Shown here piece after piece: positions 1 to 7,566 of a stretch of 41,312 nucleotides of DNA. The notes beneath the pieces are model-generated. The model was not told the origin of the DNA and did no database searches. It saw only the letters and a program-made list of their open reading frames with translations. The position numbers and the translations under genes are program-made. Source of the DNA: an uncultured Bacteroides sp. (lineage in GTDB: Bacteria; Bacteroidota; Bacteroidia; Bacteroidales; Bacteroidaceae); NCBI GenBank assembly GCA_946628545.1, contig CAMOWU010000019.1:1-41312 (forward strand), given 5' to 3'. The stretch's first letter is position 1. Each line of letters begins with the position of its first letter.

Positions 1-102
1 GCTGCGGAATATTCGCGTTCTTTCAATTACGACCGCTACACTAAAGAATATGTTGATCTCTACAGAAAGTTGTTAGGCCTTCCCACACTCGATCAACAGT
101 GA
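1..102 (+). CDS. C-terminal tail of a glycosyltransferase, probably family 4 (partial)
   Basis: Frame 1 is open from the first base to a TGA at 100-102 and gives 33 residues. The tail reads AAEYSRSFNYDRYTKEYVDL followed by YRKLLG, which resembles the C-terminal helix of GT4/GT1 glycosyltransferases (an aromatic-rich F-W/Y-x-R motif, then E-Y-x-x-L-Y). The rest of the gene lies outside the window. It converges on the minus-strand GT9 gene and the two coding ends overlap by about 62 bp. The neighbourhood of glycan genes supports the call, but the fragment is short and the family assignment is by resemblance only. Confidence 0.55.
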   Translation, partial: AAEYSRSFNYDRYTKEYVDLYRKLLGLPTLDQQ

Positions 103-1084
103 TGCTGTCGTAAACCTGTTGGCGCGTCATGGTCTGAAGTTCGCTGCCGGTGAGAAAATCCGTGGCAGCGACTGCCTTTTGCATCGGATTGTCGGTCGGG
201 ATCCATGTGGCTTTGTTGGCTGATGGCGAACAGATGACGAAAGAAGGAGTGCCAACTGCCTCGGCGATATGCCGGGCTCCTCCCTCGTTGCCGAAATAGA
301 GGGTGCAAAGCGAGAGCATGGCGGCTAATTTGCGCATACTGGGAGCATCGATGTTGATGAAGATGTTCTTGTTGCCTACCGCCTCATAGATGCGCCTTGC
401 ATTGTCGGCTTCCTTTCCAGGTGCGAAGTTGAAGACCACCTGTAGATTCGGCCATTGCTGACAAATGCGCTGGATGGTCTCTATCATGAAGGCTTCCTTC
501 CAGGTCTTGTCTTCCAGTTTGGCAGTGACACCCACCAACATCACCGGTCTGGCGAAATCCACACCTTGCGATACCATGTAATCTCTGAACTCCTGCTTTT
601 CCTCATCCGTGATGGCAAGGCTCAGCCGACGCACCCGTTGCAGTGGTGCCAAGTCGCTCAAAGGTTCCAAAAGCCTTAAATTGTGATCGACCATACTCTC
701 TGTAGGTTGGGCTCCTGCAAACCTGTGGTTGAGGATGAAGCGTGAGTAAGGCTTTTCAATGCCTATCCGGTATTTCGTGCCGAGTGAGAAGAGCGGGAAA
801 AGCAGTGTGTTCATGGTTGACCGCATATCGATGATCACGTCGTAGTGGGTCTGATGGACAATCTGCCACACCTTGCGCATGTAAGTCATCGACTGGTGTC
901 TTTCCTCATTGGTGAATGTGATAATGCGGTCGATGGCGGGATGGTGTGCAAAGAGTGGAGCGATGCGGTCGTTGAGCACAAAGTGGATCTGTGCATCAGG
1001 AAATGTAGCCCTGAGGCTTGAGAGCAATGGGGTGGCTACGATGGCGTCGCCCATCTGACGGAAACGGATGACGAGGATGTTCAT
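41..1084 (-). CDS. Glycosyltransferase family 9 (ADP-heptose:LPS heptosyltransferase-like)
   Basis: This 347-residue protein has the two-Rossmann GT-B layout of heptosyltransferases. The N-terminus MNILVIRFRQMGDAIVATPL is the typical GT9 opening (VIRxxxxGDxxxxTPLL). The C-terminal half has GGARHIAEAVGTPSF, the usual donor-binding loop (G-G-x-x-H-x-A-x-x-x-G-T-P). The length fits the family. It would transfer a heptose or related sugar to a lipid-linked glycan on the cytoplasmic face of the inner membrane. Its ATG overlaps the stop of the upstream LicD gene as ATGA, so the two are probably translationally coupled. It is the last gene of the phosphonate cassette. The exact donor and acceptor cannot be read from sequence. 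Confidence 0.88.
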   Translation of the reverse strand: MNILVIRFRQMGDAIVATPLLSSLRATFPDAQIHFVLNDRIAPLFAHHPAIDRIITFTNEERHQSMTYMRKVWQIVHQTHYDVIIDMRSTMNTLLFPLFSLGTKYRIGIEKPYSRFILNHRFAGAQPTESMVDHNLRLLEPLSDLAPLQRVRRLSLAITDEEKQEFRDYMVSQGVDFARPVMLVGVTAKLEDKTWKEAFMIETIQRICQQWPNLQVVFNFAPGKEADNARRIYEAVGNKNIFINIDAPSMRKLAAMLSLCTLYFGNEGGARHIAEAVGTPSFVICSPSANKATWIPTDNPMQKAVAATDFLTGSELQTMTRQQVYDSITVDRVWEGLTTFCRDQHIL

Positions 1085-1908
1085 TTGAATACGCGTGTAT
1101 CGTTATAATCGTGGTAGGAAAGGTTGAAATCCACGTAGTCGTAGTTGTGGATGCGCCTCTTGTCCTCGGGTGGTATCTGCATGTAGTCGCCGAAGAGTGA
1201 GGTGAGGTATTCGTGCATCTTCTCCTGTCCCAGAACCTCATGTCCCTCAAAGAGTATTGGGGTGGGAGTACCAAAGATATCCTTGGTCACAGTGCCGCGT
1301 CCGTCGTTGTCGAACTCGCTGACGAGTCGGGCTTTGTCGTAGTCGTATGCGGTCTGCACCTTACGCATCAGCTGGTGGAGTTTGCGGTTGGAGAACACCT
1401 TTTGTATGAGGAGCGGCAACCACGATGTATAGTTGTGTCCTCGTTTGTAGGGGTCGCGGTTGTAGAGGTAGATCCATCGGTTGAGCATCCTGTAGAGGGT
1501 GATCTGGAGCTTCCGCATGAACTTGTGGTCCGACATGCCATCGAGTGGGAACACGTCGATATAGACTCCGCCAAGTTGGTTGAACCCCCATCGTTCGATG
1601 AGTGTGGTGCTGCCGTCGATGATCTTGGCGAACACACCCGCGTATTTGTCGTCATGTTCAGGGCAGACGATTTCAAAAGGTTTTTCCAACCAATCTTTGG
1701 CGTTCTTGATGAATATGTCGTAATCTGGACGAGGCATCACCACGTCGAGGTCATCGTCCCAAGGGATGAAACCCTTATGACGGACTGCTCCGAGTGCTGT
1801 GCCGTCGGAGATGTAGTATCTGATATTGTGTGCCCTGCACACTCTGTCAAGTTCAAGCAGGTTGCGCAGTGCGCGCATTTGCAGGTCGCGTGTCTGATAA
1901 TTGGCCAT
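1081..1908 (-). CDS. LicD family transferase, copy 1 (predicted aminoethylphosphonate/phosphocholine-type transfer)
   Basis: This 275-residue LicD-family protein of the nucleotidyltransferase fold has the family signature near the N-terminus: D35-G-T-x-L-G, then R43-H-K-G-F-I-P-W-D-D-D-L-D around residues 43-55. The aspartates are the expected metal ligands. LicD proteins move phosphocholine from CDP-choline to sugars. Because the same operon makes AEP and a cytidylyltransferase but no choline uptake or kinase gene is visible, the likely donor here is CMP-AEP (inference). It follows a paralogue at 1924-2766 with a 15-bp gap, and the first 60 residues of the two align without a gap. Its stop overlaps the GT9 start. 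Confidence 0.85.
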   Translation of the reverse strand: MANYQTRDLQMRALRNLLELDRVCRAHNIRYYISDGTALGAVRHKGFIPWDDDLDVVMPRPDYDIFIKNAKDWLEKPFEIVCPEHDDKYAGVFAKIIDGSTTLIERWGFNQLGGVYIDVFPLDGMSDHKFMRKLQITLYRMLNRWIYLYNRDPYKRGHNYTSWLPLLIQKVFSNRKLHQLMRKVQTAYDYDKARLVSEFDNDGRGTVTKDIFGTPTPILFEGHEVLGQEKMHEYLTSLFGDYMQIPPEDKRRIHNYDYVDFNLSYHDYNDTRVFK

Positions 1909-1923
1909 GATATTGGTACGTTC

Positions 1924-2766
1924 TTATTGATTTTGGGTTGATTGATTCCATTTCTTCCAGTCGAAATCCCTATAGGGTTTGTGGAGGTCGAGGTAGTAGA
2001 ATTTGTGTTGGCGTTGGTCGGCATCCTTGGGGATGGTCATGTAGTCGCCGTACATGTGGGAGAGATAGGCATCGGCCTTTTCCACACCCATAACTTCCTT
2101 TCCTTCGAAAAGAACAGGAGTTGGATTGCCGATGATTTCTTTATTTATAACTCCTTTGAAACCATCATCATATACGCATATATTAAAGTGATGCTTGAAG
2201 TCGTAGGCGCGAAGCAGACGACGAGTGAAACGCTGTGCGTATTGTTGTCCGATGACCTTGCGGCAGAAGAGGGGCAGCCAACTTGACGGTCCGTGACCAT
2301 GGCGGTAGGGATCGCGATAGGCCATGTAGATGACTTTCTTCATCACGTCGTAACTCACCAGATGGAACCAGCGTATGAGTTTGTTGTCTGGAACTCCGTC
2401 AATGGGAAAGACGTCGATATAAATGCCGCCAAGATAGGGTAGGTGTGGGCGTTCGATGAGTGTGGTGCTGGCGTCCTGCACCTTGCCGAAGGGCAGTGGA
2501 TAGTTGGGGTCGTTTTCCGCACACACGAATTCGTAGGGTTGTTCCAGCCATTCATTGGCATGGGCAATGAAGATTTCGTAGTCCTCACGTGGCATGGCGA
2601 TGTCGAGGTCGTCGTCCCAGGGGATGAATCCCTTATGGCGCACGGCTCCGAGCATGGTACCGTCGTAGATATAGTAGCGGATTTGGTGTTCCCGACAGAC
2701 TTTATCCACAGCCATCAGGTTGTTGAGTATCCTCAGTTGCAGTGTTCGTACGTCGTATGTGATCAT
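1924..2766 (-). CDS. LicD family transferase, copy 2
   Basis: This is the paralogue of the downstream LicD gene. I place the start at 2766 (MITYDVRTLQ), which gives about 280 residues and lines up residue for residue with MANYQTRDLQ of copy 1. An ATG at 2844 would add 26 residues, but that stretch is translated from an intergenic repeat also found at 6142-6165, so it is unlikely to be coding. The motif D35-G-T-M-L-G and R43-H-K-G-F-I-P-W-D-D-D-L-D is intact. A second copy suggests two acceptor sites or two acceptor sugars for the same CMP-activated group. Function is inferred from the family and from the AEP genes upstream. Confidence 0.84.
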   Translation of the reverse strand: MITYDVRTLQLRILNNLMAVDKVCREHQIRYYIYDGTMLGAVRHKGFIPWDDDLDIAMPREDYEIFIAHANEWLEQPYEFVCAENDPNYPLPFGKVQDASTTLIERPHLPYLGGIYIDVFPIDGVPDNKLIRWFHLVSYDVMKKVIYMAYRDPYRHGHGPSSWLPLFCRKVIGQQYAQRFTRRLLRAYDFKHHFNICVYDDGFKGVINKEIIGNPTPVLFEGKEVMGVEKADAYLSHMYGDYMTIPKDADQRQHKFYYLDLHKPYRDFDWKKWNQSTQNQ

Positions 2767-2804
2767 GATGTTTCTTTTTCCCGAATTGATGTCTATGTTT
2801 TCAG

Positions 2805-2828
2805 TCCCGAATTTTAGAATTATCGAAT
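2805..2828. repeat. Short dispersed intergenic repeat, copy 1
   Basis: A 24-bp stretch beginning TCCCGAATTTTAGAATTATC matches 6142-6165 with one mismatch. Both lie in gaps of the AEP operon, upstream of a gene start. It contains overlapping GAATT and ATTCGAT-like words and is AT-rich. The role is unknown; it may be a spacer repeat or a transcript-structure element. The rest of the gap to 2905 shows no gene. Confidence 0.6.
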
Positions 2829-2905
2829 TTTTTTGTTCATCCATCTCGAAGGCTTGCCTTTGTCTTTATTCTCAAATTCTCTAATTCGTGACAATAAAAA
2901 CTTGA

Positions 2906-4030
2906 TTAGTAGCGGATAGGGATCTGGATGCCTTCGTGGATGAGCGCTTCGCGGAGCGTCTGGAAGAAAGCCTCGATGTCGGGAGTGTCGATGGTGCCGA
3001 GAGAACAGAGACGGAAAGTGTTGGTCGTGCTGATCTTACCTGGATAGATGGTGAAACCATGTTCATAGCAATAGTCGTGGACACGTTCGAAATTCCAGTT
3101 GGGATCGTTGGGATAAAGCACACTCACCACAAGTCCCGACTGAATGTCCCTGCGGATGACATCCTTGAATCCCAGTTCATCCAGACCTTTGTGGATAGCC
3201 TCGAAGACACGACGATGACGAGCGAATTTGGCTTCCTCACCCACCTCGAAATATTCTTTCAAAGCCTGCCGTGTGGCATAGATGGTCTGAACGGGAGGCG
3301 TGAAGTGCATCTCACCCGTGCGTTCAAAGAAGTCGTACTGAAGATAGAGGTTGCAATAGTATGAACGCTTAGGATAATCCTTCGATTTGCGTATCTCCTC
3401 CTCATTGCCAATGATGAACGACAAACCTGTCATGGCCATCAGACCTTTCTGAGCCGATGCCATGCAGAAATCCACGTTGTCGGCCTCGATATCGAATGGA
3501 ATCATGCCGAGCGAAGAGGTGGTATCGACCACAAAGATGGCTCCATGCTGGTGGGCCAAAGCACCAATCTCACGGATGGGATTGAGTACACCTGTTCCAG
3601 TTTCATGATGAGTGGTATAGACGAGAGCCACATCAGGGTTCGCATCAAGTGTCTGAGCGACAGCGTTCAGGTCTGCCTGTTCATAGACACTCGACTTCAG
3701 GTCGATATGAGGCAGTCCGTAATACTGGCAGATCTCCACAGCACGGGTGCTGTAAGCACCATTGTTGACAACAAGCACCTTCTTGCCTTCGGGTAGGAGT
3801 GAGTTGAGGCAGATGTCGATGTTGATTGTGCCAGAGCCACAGAAAAGCACCGATGTGTATTTGTCGGCAGGTGCATGCGCCACTTTCAAGAGGTCGGCAC
3901 GAAGTGATTTCATCATCCCGGCAAATTCTTTCTCACGTGGACAGATGTCGGGTACAACTTGCGCCATCTTTACCGTATCGGTTGTGGTGGCTGGGCCTGG
4001 ATTCAGCAGGATATTGCGTTTGATATTCAT
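2906..4030 (-). CDS. phnW: 2-aminoethylphosphonate--pyruvate transaminase (AepZ/PhnW type)
   Basis: This 374-residue fold-type I PLP aminotransferase resembles PhnW/AepZ. The N-terminus has LLNPGPATTTDTVK, the class V opening. The PLP-binding part has D169 in FVVDTTSSLG and the Schiff-base lysine K195 in ASAQKGL. In catabolic operons the enzyme degrades AEP. Here it sits with PEP mutase and phosphonopyruvate decarboxylase, so it would run the other way, aminating phosphonoacetaldehyde (alanine donor) to give AEP. It lies between the cytidylyltransferase and the LicD pair. The gap upstream of its ATG is filled by a 9-bp tandem repeat. Confidence 0.92.
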   Translation of the reverse strand: MNIKRNILLNPGPATTTDTVKMAQVVPDICPREKEFAGMMKSLRADLLKVAHAPADKYTSVLFCGSGTINIDICLNSLLPEGKKVLVVNNGAYSTRAVEICQYYGLPHIDLKSSVYEQADLNAVAQTLDANPDVALVYTTHHETGTGVLNPIREIGALAHQHGAIFVVDTTSSLGMIPFDIEADNVDFCMASAQKGLMAMTGLSFIIGNEEEIRKSKDYPKRSYYCNLYLQYDFFERTGEMHFTPPVQTIYATRQALKEYFEVGEEAKFARHRRVFEAIHKGLDELGFKDVIRRDIQSGLVVSVLYPNDPNWNFERVHDYCYEHGFTIYPGKISTTNTFRLCSLGTIDTPDIEAFFQTLREALIHEGIQIPIRY

Positions 4031-4060
4031 TGTTGCTTGGATTTTATAGATTGATAGACG

Positions 4061-4168
4061 CTATAGACGCTATAGATGCTATAGATGCTATAGACGCTAT
4101 AGATGCTATAGATGCTATAGACGCTATAGACGCTATAGATGCTATAGATACTATAGATGCTATAGATA
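4061..4168. repeat. 9-bp tandem array, 12 copies of CTATAGAYR
   Basis: Twelve uninterrupted 9-bp units (CTATAGACG, CTATAGATG or CTATAGATA) run from 4061 to 4168, with a decayed unit just before. Each unit contains the palindrome CTATAG. The array fills nearly the whole gap between the stop of the cytidylyltransferase gene (4172) and the start of the transaminase gene (4030). Long reading frames across it are artefacts of a period divisible by three. A degenerate array of the same unit lies at 4923-4964. Confidence 0.95.
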
Positions 4169-4171
4169 TTT

Positions 4172-4897
4172 TTATAAGTAGGGGAGGATATGCTCTTCGG
4201 CGTAGGCAAGGTCGGCTGGGTCGTCAATCTCATACCATTTCAAGTCGTTGACTTTGAGCACATGGAGTGGTGTGTGGTGGCGCGAGATGTCCTCCAGTTC
4301 GAACTCATAGCCCAGTTTGGAGTGATCAGTCACCTTTTGCGCGTAGTCGCTGCACATCTCCTGGTAGAACCGGTAGCTGATCTTGTGGATACCCACCATC
4401 TCACCATAGACCACCACTTGGTCCTTATCGGTTGAACAACCTGAAAGCACCTTGTTGTCATCGACTTGGATATAATACTGATCTTGAAACTTGGTCACGG
4501 GTGTGACAAGCATGACATCGGGTTCAGGACAATCTTGTAGCGATGTGATGGCTTTCTTCTGGAACACGAGGTCGCTCTCCAGGAGCAGGAAGTCGTCATC
4601 GATGATGTCGCGGCAGTTCCATAGCGTAAACATGCTGTTGGTCTCGGCGTAGCGAGGACTGAAATGGCAAATGATCTGTGGGTAGCGATTGGCCAGTTGC
4701 TCATAAGCTTCGCGATGGTAGCCCGTGCCGATAATGATGCGCTCGACACCGCAGTCGATGAGTGTCTGTATGGATCGCTCAATCATTGAGTGATCACCCA
4801 CTTTGATGAAACCTTTAGGTATGGTCTCGGTCATGTCGCCGAAGCGTGTACCCATGCCAGCAGCCATGATGACTGCAGTCTTGACTTTTCCTTGCAT
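4172..4897 (-). CDS. pntC: CTP:2-aminoethylphosphonate cytidylyltransferase (PntC/LicC-like nucleotidyltransferase)
   Basis: This 241-residue sugar-nucleotidyltransferase-fold enzyme has the nucleotide-binding loop MAAGMGTRFG at residues 11-20, then K28 in IPKGF and a metal-binding D109 in LLLESDLVF. This is the LicC/PntC group. LicC makes CDP-choline; PntC, known from phosphonate cassettes, makes CMP-AEP. Its place between phosphonopyruvate decarboxylase and AEP transaminase, with no choline genes in sight, favours AEP as substrate. The gene is bracketed by two arrays of the same 9-bp unit, which include a 27-bp exact direct repeat. A phosphocholine cytidylyltransferase is the alternative. 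Confidence 0.82.
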   Translation of the reverse strand: MQGKVKTAVIMAAGMGTRFGDMTETIPKGFIKVGDHSMIERSIQTLIDCGVERIIIGTGYHREAYEQLANRYPQIICHFSPRYAETNSMFTLWNCRDIIDDDFLLLESDLVFQKKAITSLQDCPEPDVMLVTPVTKFQDQYYIQVDDNKVLSGCSTDKDQVVVYGEMVGIHKISYRFYQEMCSDYAQKVTDHSKLGYEFELEDISRHHTPLHVLKVNDLKWYEIDDPADLAYAEEHILPYL

Positions 4898-4922
4898 TCT
4901 TTATTTTTGTCTTTAATTTTAT

Positions 4923-4964
4923 ATAGAGGCTATAGAAGCTATAGATGCTATAGACGCTATAGAC
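4923..4964. repeat. Degenerate 9-bp tandem array, second site
   Basis: About four and a half units of the GCTATAGAY repeat lie between the pntC start and the end of the decarboxylase gene, in the same orientation as the array at 4061-4168. Positions 4938-4964 are identical over 27 bp to 4105-4131. Bases 4965-4990 contain further decayed ACTATAGA/ACAATAGGA words. Confidence 0.9.
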
Positions 4965-4991
4965 ATTATGGAACTATAGAAACAATAGGAA

Positions 4992-6122
4992 CTATTGGGC
5001 TTGGAGGGTTGCCATGAAGGCTTCTTTGTTCTGGATAGGAGTGGTTGTGGGGCGGCCCAGGTCGTCGCGCGACTGGATCTTCACTTTGAGTTCCAGAAGC
5101 AACGGTCCTTCCGCATGGTCGATCTCTGCCAAGGCTTGCAATATCTGTTCTTCGGTGCTGGCTGTCAAGACCTTGTTGTAGCCTGATGCCTTGGCGATGG
5201 CAGTGCAGTCGATGGCATAGCCGATGGTGGGTTGTCCACCAACACTCTCATGAGCTCCGTTGTTGAAAAGAACATGGACGAAGTTCTTAGGATGCATGCT
5301 CGCCACGATGCCGAGAGCACCTGTGTGCATGATGAAAGCCCCGTCGCCATCAAAGCAGAAGATGCGCCGTTCGGGTCGTTCCAGGGCGATGCCCAATGCG
5401 ATGCTTGAGCTGTGTCCCATACTTCCCACTGTGAGGAAGTCATGTCCATGCCCTTCATGTCGGGCTTCACGGTACTCAAACAGTTCACGCGAGAGCTTAC
5501 CTGTGGTAGAGACAATCATATCTGTTGGGCGAAGGTGATCGACCACCAACTTCATGGCTTCTTCTCGCGACAAGACATTGTGGTTGGCTACCTTGGTCTG
5601 CAACTTGTAGGGAGCGAAGAGGTTCTTGCGAATCACGATGGCGACAGGCACCTTTTCACTGATGGCGAATTTGATGAGTTCTGATATTTGTTGGTCTGCT
5701 TTCGCCTCATCGTCCTCCAGCACTGCATATCGGATGCCCATGGCTTCCAGCAGTGCAAGTGTCACCTTCCCTTGCTTCACGTGTTGGGGTTCGTCGTGAA
5801 CACCTGGTTCGCCTCTCCATCCGATCATCAGCATCATCGGGATGCTATAGACGTCGGCATCGGCCAGTGAGAGTAGGGGGTTGACGGTGTTGCCCAGGCC
5901 AGAGTTCTGCATATAGACCAGTGCTGGATGACTGGTTGCGAGGTAATGACCGGCGGCCAATCCGATGGCGTTGCCCTCGTTGGCGGCAATGATGTGTCGG
6001 TGGCGGGGTGCGTTATCTGTGATATAGGCGCAGATGTTTTTCAGCAGCGAGTCTGGAACGCCTGTGAAAAAGTCTATCCCGTTGTCTTGTAGTGTCTTGT
6101 ATATGTGTTCTACGTTCAGCAT
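4992..6122 (-). CDS. aepY: Phosphonopyruvate decarboxylase
   Basis: This 376-residue ThDP enzyme converts phosphonopyruvate to phosphonoacetaldehyde plus CO2. The step pulls the unfavourable PEP mutase reaction forward. The PYR half has the catalytic glutamate E49 in ANEGNAIGLAAGHY, and the PP half has the ThDP/Mg motif GDG (259-261) ending in N287-N288. The length matches the Ppd/AepY family, which is shorter than acetolactate synthase because it lacks the central domain. It directly follows PEP mutase in the operon, with about 100 bp between them. Confidence 0.94.
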   Translation of the reverse strand: MLNVEHIYKTLQDNGIDFFTGVPDSLLKNICAYITDNAPRHRHIIAANEGNAIGLAAGHYLATSHPALVYMQNSGLGNTVNPLLSLADADVYSIPMMLMIGWRGEPGVHDEPQHVKQGKVTLALLEAMGIRYAVLEDDEAKADQQISELIKFAISEKVPVAIVIRKNLFAPYKLQTKVANHNVLSREEAMKLVVDHLRPTDMIVSTTGKLSRELFEYREARHEGHGHDFLTVGSMGHSSSIALGIALERPERRIFCFDGDGAFIMHTGALGIVASMHPKNFVHVLFNNGAHESVGGQPTIGYAIDCTAIAKASGYNKVLTASTEEQILQALAEIDHAEGPLLLELKVKIQSRDDLGRPTTTPIQNKEAFMATLQAQ

Positions 6123-6141
6123 ATAGTTGTGTTTTTTTTTA

Positions 6142-6165
6142 TCCCGAATTTTCGAATTATCGAAT
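6142..6165. repeat. Short dispersed intergenic repeat, copy 2
   Basis: This is the second copy of the 24-bp element seen at 2805-2828 (one mismatch). It lies in the 96-bp gap between the PEP mutase stop and the decarboxylase start. Nothing else gene-like is visible in that gap. Confidence 0.6.
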
Positions 6166-6218
6166 GATTAGGACTTGAAAGCCCAGTCTCTATTTCGTGA
6201 CAGAGTATGGCAAAATTC

Positions 6219-7520
6219 CTATTTGGTGCCTGGGATGAGTTCGAGGATTTGCTTGATGGGCATGCAGAGGTCGTTGGCGTCGCTGGAGCGATGGTTTTGG
6301 AGGATGCTCTCCGCCACCTTGACCATAGCGGGGTAAGCCGCACGCAACATGTGGTTGGCGTAGATGACGATGTTCACGCCCCACTGCTGGAGTTCCTCCT
6401 CACGGATATGGTTGTAGGTTGTAGGCACCACCACAATAGGCACGTATGGATGCACCTTGCGGAAACGCGTGCAGAACTCCTTGATGTCGTCACCCGTCTT
6501 GTCCTTGCTGTGTATCATGATGCCATCGGCACCTGCTTCCACATAGGCCAGGCAACGCTCCATGGCATCGTCGATGGACTTGCCTGCGATGATGCTCTCA
6601 CATCGGGCGATAATCATGAAATCCTTAGTGACTTGGGCATCCTTACCCACACGGATCTTATGGCAGAATCCTTCGATGGTGTCTTGAGTCTGTATGGCAT
6701 CGGTGCCGAAAAGTGAATTTTTCTTCAGACCCACTTTGTCTTCGATGATCACCGCAGATATGCCATTTCGTTCGAGCGTTCTCACGGTGAAAGCAAAGTG
6801 TTCGGGCTTTCCTCCTGTGTCGCCATCATATATGATGGGTTTGGTGGTGCATTCCAAGATGTTGGTCAGGTCCTGCATTCGAGTGGTGAGATCCACCGCC
6901 TCGATGTCGGGTTTACCTTTGCTCGTGGAGTCAGTGAGCGACGAACTCCACATACCGTCGAAGGAGTCCGTGTAAAGTCCGTTCTTCACCTCGATGTTCT
7001 CGCATATCAGTCCTGACAGTCCGTCGTGCACTTCAAGGATTCTCACTACTGGTTTGGAAGCGATGAGGCGGCGAAGTGTTTTCAGACGTACGTCGGGTGT
7101 GGTGCCTATGGCCTTGATCTCTTTGTCGAGACTGGATGAGTCTATCCCCTTGGTGTAGGGTATCTCCACCACTTTTCCTCCCCATTCCTCCATGGCCTCG
7201 ATGGCTTGCAGACGCAGTTCCTGGTCGGGGCCTGTCTGCCAGTCGTCGCCGTGGATCATGAAGTCGGGTTTCAGTCTTCGCAAGTTGGGCGCATAGTTCC
7301 ACTCGTCTTGTGGAACGACCTGGCTCACGCCTTTGATGTTCTCCACCACAGCCCTGCGTTGCTCGTATGTGAGGTAGGGCAAGCGCTTGTGGGCGGCAAT
7401 AGCCTTGTCGGTGAACAGTCCGATGATGAGGTCGCCCAGTTTGGCTCCCTCTTGGATGATATTGATCAGTCCGGGATGCATGATGTCGGCAATCATGCCG
7501 AGATATACGGTCTTGCTCAT
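6219..7520 (-). CDS. aepX: Phosphoenolpyruvate mutase with N-terminal nucleotidyltransferase-like domain
   Basis: This 433-residue protein makes phosphonopyruvate from PEP, the entry step to C-P bond compounds. Residues about 1-130 resemble a glycerol-3-phosphate-cytidylyltransferase-type domain ([14 protein letters not shown]), but the HxGH motif is degenerate (HPGL), so this domain may be inactive. Residues about 150-433 form the PEP mutase/isocitrate lyase barrel, with the metal-site D232 and D234 (YDGDTGG) and the diagnostic [10 protein letters not shown] at 260-269, which separates mutases from hydrolases and lyases. The fused layout is known for AepX-type mutases. It is the first gene of the pathway and lies 46 bp after the PF09820 ATPase gene; I saw no clear promoter in that gap. 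Confidence 0.96.
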   Translation of the reverse strand: MSKTVYLGMIADIMHPGLINIIQEGAKLGDLIIGLFTDKAIAAHKRLPYLTYEQRRAVVENIKGVSQVVPQDEWNYAPNLRRLKPDFMIHGDDWQTGPDQELRLQAIEAMEEWGGKVVEIPYTKGIDSSSLDKEIKAIGTTPDVRLKTLRRLIASKPVVRILEVHDGLSGLICENIEVKNGLYTDSFDGMWSSSLTDSTSKGKPDIEAVDLTTRMQDLTNILECTTKPIIYDGDTGGKPEHFAFTVRTLERNGISAVIIEDKVGLKKNSLFGTDAIQTQDTIEGFCHKIRVGKDAQVTKDFMIIARCESIIAGKSIDDAMERCLAYVEAGADGIMIHSKDKTGDDIKEFCTRFRKVHPYVPIVVVPTTYNHIREEELQQWGVNIVIYANHMLRAAYPAMVKVAESILQNHRSSDANDLCMPIKQILELIPGTK

Positions 7521-7566
7521 TGTTCGAAGATTGGGATTCTTATATTCGAGAGTTGTTTTATGTCAG

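Noticed and set aside
2767-2844. N-terminal extension of the second LicD protein from ATG 2844
   Set aside because: It is translated from an intergenic repeat also present at 6142-6165. The downstream ATG at 2766 aligns exactly with the paralogue.
4027-4251. Open frames on both strands that read as repeats of Ile-Tyr-Ser or Asp-Ala-Ile
   Set aside because: They are translations of the 9-bp tandem array, which stays open because its period is divisible by three. There is no start context or family likeness.
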